From Fusobacterium sp. (GTDB lineage: Bacteria > Fusobacteriota > Fusobacteriia > Fusobacteriales > Fusobacteriaceae), in the NCBI RefSeq assembly GCF_029258315.1, contig NZ_JARHZE010000027.1, positions 1-32,001 on the forward strand: DNA of 32,001 nucleotides, read 5' to 3'. The notes beneath the pieces were generated by a model. It was not told where the DNA came from. It saw only the letters and a list, made by a program, of their open reading frames with translations, and made no database searches. Shown here in pieces: positions 25,921 through 32,001 of this stretch (position 1 is the stretch's first letter; each line of letters starts with the position of its first letter). The translations under genes and the position numbers were made by a program.

Positions 25921-26190
25921 TTAATTTAAAGTACCAGCGATTGCTGACTTTCTAACAGTCATATGAACACCTTTATCTATTCTAATTACGACAAAAGCTT
26001 CTTCTACACTAGAAATAACACCTTTTATTCCACCGATTGTTACTACAGTATCTCCAGCTTTTAAGCTATTTAACATTTCATTTTGTTTTTTTTGCTTTTT
26101 CTTATTTGAAGCAAAAAGTCCATAAATAACAACTACCCATATAACTAGCATTATTCCTGTACTTCCATATCTAGCAAATAGTTCTTGCAT
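25921..26190 (-). CDS. yajC: Preprotein translocase subunit YajC
   Basis: Single TM followed by NKKKQKKQNEMLNSLKAGDTVVTIGGIKGVISSVEEAFVVIRI. Confidence 0.95.
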   Translation of the reverse strand: MQELFARYGSTGIMLVIWVVVIYGLFASNKKKQKKQNEMLNSLKAGDTVVTIGGIKGVISSVEEAFVVIRIDKGVHMTVRKSAIAGTLN

Positions 26191-26268
26191 CTGTTATTCC
26201 TCCTACTAATTTTTTATTCTAAATAGAGTATATCACAGACAGATTGATTTTTCAATGATCTTTCAATT

Positions 26269-27426
26269 TTATTTAAATAAATCCTTCAATCTATCTAAAA
26301 AACTTTTATTCATTTTATAATTTTTATCTTTTAAACTTTCATCAAATTTTTTCAATAATTCTATTTGAGTATCATTTAAATTAGTAGGAACTTCAATAAC
26401 TATTTTTACAAGTTGATCTCCAGCTCCATAAGCTCTAGGGTTATTTATTCCCTCTCCTCTCAATTTAAATACTTTTCCATTCTGAGTTCCTGCTGGTATT
26501 TTTATAGCTTTTTTACCATTTAATGTAGGGATCTCTACTTCTCCACCAAGAGCAGCTTTTGCATAAGTTATAGGTACTTCACAAATTATATTTTCTCCAT
26601 CTCTCACAAAGAAGTCGTGATCTTTAACGTGGAAAAAGATATATAAATCTCCATCTTCTCCACCTTCAGCACTTGCATCTCCCATTCCATGGATTCTTAA
26701 TCTTTGACCATCATGAATTCCTACTGGTATTTTTATTTTTTTGCTGATTGTTTCTCTTTCTAAACCTGTTCCACCACATTTTTTACATTTTGTTTCAGGA
26801 ATTTTTCCTTTTCCTTTACATTTATCACATTCCTCTACACTTTTAAAGTTTCCAAGCATAGTTCTTTGGATTTTTTCTATTCTACCAGATCCACCACATT
26901 TGTCACAAGTTTTCATCTTGCTTCCTGGTTCAGCACCTGTACCATTACAAGTTTTACACTTTCCTCTTCTAGTATATTTTATTTCTTTTTCTCCACCTTT
27001 AGCTACTTCTTCTAGAGTGATTGTCACATCAACCCTTAAGTCAGCACCTGGTTCTGGTCCTCTTTGTTGAGCTCCACCAAATCCTCCAAAGCCACCATTT
27101 CCACCAAAGAATGATGAGAAAATATCTTCAAATCCACTTCCAGAGAATCCTTCAAATCCTCCACCATATCCGCCACCTGCTCCATTTTCAAAAGCAGCAT
27201 GACCAAATCTATCGTATTTTGATCTTTTATCTGCGTCAGATAAAACTTGATAAGCTTCGTTTATCTCTTTAAACTTATCTTCAGCTTCTTTCTTTTCGCT
27301 CTCACTTGCATTACTAAATCTATCAGGGTGGTATTTCATAGCTAATTTTCTATAAGCTTTTTTTATTTCTGCTTCAGAAGCTGTTTTTTCTACACCTAAA
27401 AGATCATAATAATCTTTCTTTGCCAT
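26269..27426 (-). CDS. dnaJ: Molecular chaperone DnaJ
   Basis: J domain with HPD, G/F region, four CxxCxGxG Zn motifs, C-terminal domain. Start at 27426 ([11 protein letters not shown]) behind GGAGG. Confidence 0.98.
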   Translation of the reverse strand: MAKKDYYDLLGVEKTASEAEIKKAYRKLAMKYHPDRFSNASESEKKEAEDKFKEINEAYQVLSDADKRSKYDRFGHAAFENGAGGGYGGGFEGFSGSGFEDIFSSFFGGNGGFGGFGGAQQRGPEPGADLRVDVTITLEEVAKGGEKEIKYTRRGKCKTCNGTGAEPGSKMKTCDKCGGSGRIEKIQRTMLGNFKSVEECDKCKGKGKIPETKCKKCGGTGLERETISKKIKIPVGIHDGQRLRIHGMGDASAEGGEDGDLYIFFHVKDHDFFVRDGENIICEVPITYAKAALGGEVEIPTLNGKKAIKIPAGTQNGKVFKLRGEGINNPRAYGAGDQLVKIVIEVPTNLNDTQIELLKKFDESLKDKNYKMNKSFLDRLKDLFK

Positions 27427-27446
27427 TTTTTCCTCCAAAATTTATC

Positions 27447-28304
27447 TTAAAGTATTTTGATCTCTATACTTTTTTGATACATCTCACCTTTTTCTAATTT
27501 TTTAATTCCCTCTTTTTCTGTAAGTTGTCCATTAGAAGTTACTAGATCTCCTAATCCATCCCATGGCTCAAGACAAACAAATCCAGATTTTGGAACACTC
27601 CAAAATGCCATGTATTCAAAACCGTTATAATCAAACTCTACTATTCTATCACTTTTATCAGATTTTAGCCAGACTTTTTTAGAATTTGTATTTTTAAATA
27701 TAATTGCATCTTCTTTAAAAGTTTCATCTGTAAATCTTAAAATATTTCCTTCAAATATATCTCTTATCTTATCAGTAACACCTATACTTTCAGCTGTCAA
27801 AGATTTTCCAATCTCATCTTTTTCAAACTCGATATAGTTTTCTCCTGGTTGACCAAAAACATTAAATGCAGGATGAGCTCCTAATGAAAAATACATTTTA
27901 CCATCAGTTAAATTTTCAACTCTATACTCCATTTTTAAAGTATTCTCATCTAAAATATATTTTAAAAATAATTTAAAATCAAATGGATATTTTTTCTTTG
28001 TTTCTTCGTTTGATTCAAATAAAAACTCTAAGTAATTTTCTCCTCTATCACTTAATACAAACTCATTATCTCTAGCGAATCCGTGTTTAGTTTCTATTCT
28101 ATATTCTTTTTCATCATAAAAATATTTTTCATTTTTTATTCCACCTACAAATGGGAATAGTATTGGTGATGATTTTGCCCAAAAGTTTTTATCTTTCTGC
28201 CAAATATATTCAAAATTATCCTTCTTAGAAGTAAACTTTTCTAACTCTGCTCCCTTACTTTCTACTTGTATTATAAAATTTGAATTTTCTAATCTATATT
28301 TCAT
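27447..28304 (-). CDS. Aldose 1-epimerase-like (galactose mutarotase superfamily) protein
   Basis: KGAELEKFTSKKDNFEYIWQKDKNFWAKSSPILFPFVGGIKN...KHGFARDNEF...FSLGAHPAFNVF...CLEPWDGLGD. Confidence 0.9.
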   Translation of the reverse strand: MKYRLENSNFIIQVESKGAELEKFTSKKDNFEYIWQKDKNFWAKSSPILFPFVGGIKNEKYFYDEKEYRIETKHGFARDNEFVLSDRGENYLEFLFESNEETKKKYPFDFKLFLKYILDENTLKMEYRVENLTDGKMYFSLGAHPAFNVFGQPGENYIEFEKDEIGKSLTAESIGVTDKIRDIFEGNILRFTDETFKEDAIIFKNTNSKKVWLKSDKSDRIVEFDYNGFEYMAFWSVPKSGFVCLEPWDGLGDLVTSNGQLTEKEGIKKLEKGEMYQKSIEIKIL

Positions 28305-28324
28305 ATGAACTCCCCTGTATTAAT

Positions 28325-28357
28325 CTAAAAATAGGGAATAGAGTAAGCTCTATTCCC
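28325..28357 (-). terminator. Terminator-like hairpin between dnaK and the epimerase gene
   Basis: GGGAATAGAG-TAAG-CTCTATTCCC perfect 10-bp stem; minus-strand downstream sequence TATTTTTAGATT has only a short U-tract. Confidence 0.6.
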
Positions 28358-28377
28358 AGAAAATAACAATCTAATTA

Positions 28378-30210
<1,833 letters not shown>

Positions 30211-30261
30211 TTAATATTCCTAAAAATATTTCTATTCTAAAATTTTTGATTACTGATTTAA

Positions 30262-30834
30262 TTATTTCTTACATACTTTAACCATTGAAGGTCTTATTAC
30301 TTTTCCTTTTAATTTATATCCTTTTTGGAACTCAGCTATTATATAGTTATCTTCAAAATCTTCACTAGCTTCAACCATAACAGCCATATGTTCTTCTGGA
30401 TTAAATTCTTTTCCTTCTGTATCTATACTTTCTAACCCTTCAGCTTTGAATATCTCTCTAAATTGATTTAATGTAAGTTCAACTCCTTTTACTAAACCAT
30501 CAAAATCTTTTGTTTGTTTTGATGTTTCAGCAGCTCTTGTTAAATTATCAATTCCATCTAAAAGTTTAGTAATAATTTTTTCAGAAGCAAATTTTCTAAG
30601 CTCATCCATCTCTTTTTCTTTTCTCTTTGTAAAGTTTTGGAAGTCAGCTTGCTTTCTCATATATGATTGTTTCCAATCCTCTACTTCAGCTTTTAATTTT
30701 CCAATTTCTTCTTGGATAGTTTCTAATTCATTTAACTCTTGATTATTTTCTTTTTCACAATTTTCTTGAGTTTCTTCACAGTTAACTTCCTGCTCCATCT
30801 CTTCTATATCTTTTAATTTATCTTCTGACATCAC
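30262..30834 (-). CDS. grpE: Nucleotide exchange factor GrpE
   Basis: Coiled-coil N-terminus, DFQNFTKRKEKEMDELRKFASEKIITKLLDGIDNLTRA...EHMAVM...GYKLKGKVIRPSMVKV. Confidence 0.97.
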   Translation of the reverse strand: MMSEDKLKDIEEMEQEVNCEETQENCEKENNQELNELETIQEEIGKLKAEVEDWKQSYMRKQADFQNFTKRKEKEMDELRKFASEKIITKLLDGIDNLTRAAETSKQTKDFDGLVKGVELTLNQFREIFKAEGLESIDTEGKEFNPEEHMAVMVEASEDFEDNYIIAEFQKGYKLKGKVIRPSMVKVCKK

Positions 30835-30843
30835 TATCTCCTT

Positions 30844-31866
30844 TTATTTTTCTTTATTTCCAATCAATTTTTCTTTATTTATAGTTTTTTCTAGTTCCTT
30901 ACTTATATAATCTATAAGTCCCATAGTTTTTGAATAAGGCATTCTCTTAGGTCCGATTACTCCGACAACCCCTTTTGAATCTCCTTTTTTATATACTGAA
31001 TAAACAAAACTATAATCTTCAAGTCCTTTTACTGGAAGGTCATCGCCTAGTATTACATTTACTTTACCTTCAACATATTCATTTGATTTTACAATCTCCT
31101 CAAATATATTTCTGACCTCTTGTTTTTCATTAAACATTTCCATAATATCTAAAACTTCATTTACATTTTTATTTTTGAAAATGCTTGGAGAATTACTTAA
31201 ATATAATTTTCCTTCTATATCTTTATATATCTCTTTTTCAATATCATTATAGGCTTCAAAATTTTCTTTTATTAAATCTACAATCTCATAACTTTTTATT
31301 TTTTGAGTTTTAATCTTATTATTAATTTTCTCTGATAACACTTGTAGTTTTTCTTTCGTTATTCCTGTTTGAAGCTTTATTTTTTTAGTTGTGACATTTA
31401 AATCTTCAGTAACTATTATTGCTAATATTAAATAATCATCAATATGAACCAATTCAACTTTTTTTATATTTTCTTTTTTATGATTTGGTTCTATTACAAC
31501 TGAAGCATAAGATGTAAGCTTTGAAAGAATTGATGAGGTTTCTTTTAAAATATTATCAAGAGCATTCATCTTTTGATCATATTCATTATTTATTCTTTTC
31601 TTTTCTTCCATCGATAATTTTTCAATCTTTAAAAGTTCATTAAGATAATATTTATAACCTAAATCTGTTGGAATTCTTCCAGAAGATGAATGGGTTTTTT
31701 CTATAAATCCTGCATCTTCCAAATCAGACATTACATTTCTGATTGTTGCTGAAGATAATTCAATATTATATTTTTTTACTAAAGTTCTTGAGCCTATTGT
31801 TTCTCCACAACTAAGATAGAAATCAATAATGGCATTTAGAACTAATTTTTCTCTTTCACTTAGCAT
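30844..31866 (-). CDS. hrcA: Heat-inducible transcription repressor HrcA
   Basis: MLSEREKLVLNAIIDFYLSCGETIGSRTLVKKYNIELSSATIRNVMSDLEDAGFIEKTHSSSGRIPTDLGYKYY. Start at 31866 behind GGAAGGTGATTTG; the longer track ORF (31896) overlaps CIRCE. Confidence 0.97.
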   Translation of the reverse strand: MLSEREKLVLNAIIDFYLSCGETIGSRTLVKKYNIELSSATIRNVMSDLEDAGFIEKTHSSSGRIPTDLGYKYYLNELLKIEKLSMEEKKRINNEYDQKMNALDNILKETSSILSKLTSYASVVIEPNHKKENIKKVELVHIDDYLILAIIVTEDLNVTTKKIKLQTGITKEKLQVLSEKINNKIKTQKIKSYEIVDLIKENFEAYNDIEKEIYKDIEGKLYLSNSPSIFKNKNVNEVLDIMEMFNEKQEVRNIFEEIVKSNEYVEGKVNVILGDDLPVKGLEDYSFVYSVYKKGDSKGVVGVIGPKRMPYSKTMGLIDYISKELEKTINKEKLIGNKEK

Positions 31867-31885
31867 CAAATCACCTTCCTGAATA

Positions 31886-31912
31886 TTAGCACTCATTACT
31901 AAAGAGTGCTAA
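31886..31912. promoter_or_regulatory. CIRCE element (HrcA operator)
   Basis: TTAGCACTC-ATTACTAAA-GAGTGCTAA, a perfect 9-9-9 CIRCE. Confidence 0.98.
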
Positions 31913-31923
31913 CTAACAAATTC

Positions 31924-31952
31924 ATAGTATCACTTTTCAATAGGTTTGTCAA
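31924..31952 (-). promoter_or_regulatory. Sigma70-type promoter of the hrcA operon
   Basis: Minus strand TTGACA (31947-31952) - 17 nt - TACTAT (31924-31929), with TG extension (TGATACTAT); CIRCE lies just downstream. Confidence 0.8.
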
Positions 31953-31969
31953 TAAATTTTTATAAAAAA

Positions 31970-31994
31970 ACTGAAGAAAATATTTTTCTTCAGT
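31970..31994 (-). terminator. Rho-independent terminator of the gene preceding hrcA
   Basis: ACTGAAGAAAA-TAT-TTTTCTTCAGT perfect 11-bp stem; A7 on the plus strand is a T-run on the minus strand. Confidence 0.8.
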
Positions 31995-32001
31995 CCTTTT
32001 C

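Noticed and set aside
26741-27272. Plus-strand ORFs (109 and 83 aa) opposite dnaJ
   Set aside because: Antisense to dnaJ; Pro/Leu/His-rich translation reflects the complement of the Gly/Cys-rich region.

Overview
This is a low-GC window with gene content and codon style typical of Fusobacterium (genus inferred, not tested). It is mostly housekeeping. On the minus strand at the left are DUF177/YceD, rpmF, plsX, fabH (partial) and ychF. Next come a metal P-type ATPase (+), holA (+), a GDPD phosphodiesterase (-), hydE-cbiK (+) and a NhaC-family transporter (-) behind a well-preserved lysine riboswitch. A plus-strand block follows: rluA/D family, rnhB, yraN, Zn-ribbon protein, comF, hypothetical, tpiA, gpmI. 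The right part is minus strand: an Hsp70-like/membrane-protein gene pair, smpB, rnr, yqeK, a GerMN-domain protein, an AMIN/amidase_3 protein, yajC, and a heat-shock cluster hrcA-grpE-dnaK-(aldose-1-epimerase-like)-dnaJ controlled by a perfect CIRCE element. I saw no tRNA, rRNA, CRISPR, prophage or transposon. The best candidates for something under-described are: (1) the terminator-isolated two-gene module at 18014-20782, encoding an Hsp70/actin-fold ATPase that lacks a classical substrate-binding domain and ends in a glycine-rich membrane segment, plus a two-TM coiled-coil partner; (2) a palindromic GGG/CCC operator at the start site of the P1B-type ATPase gene; (3) a 9-bp-arm palindrome upstream of plsX-fabH. 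All functional statements come from reading motifs; no searches were run.
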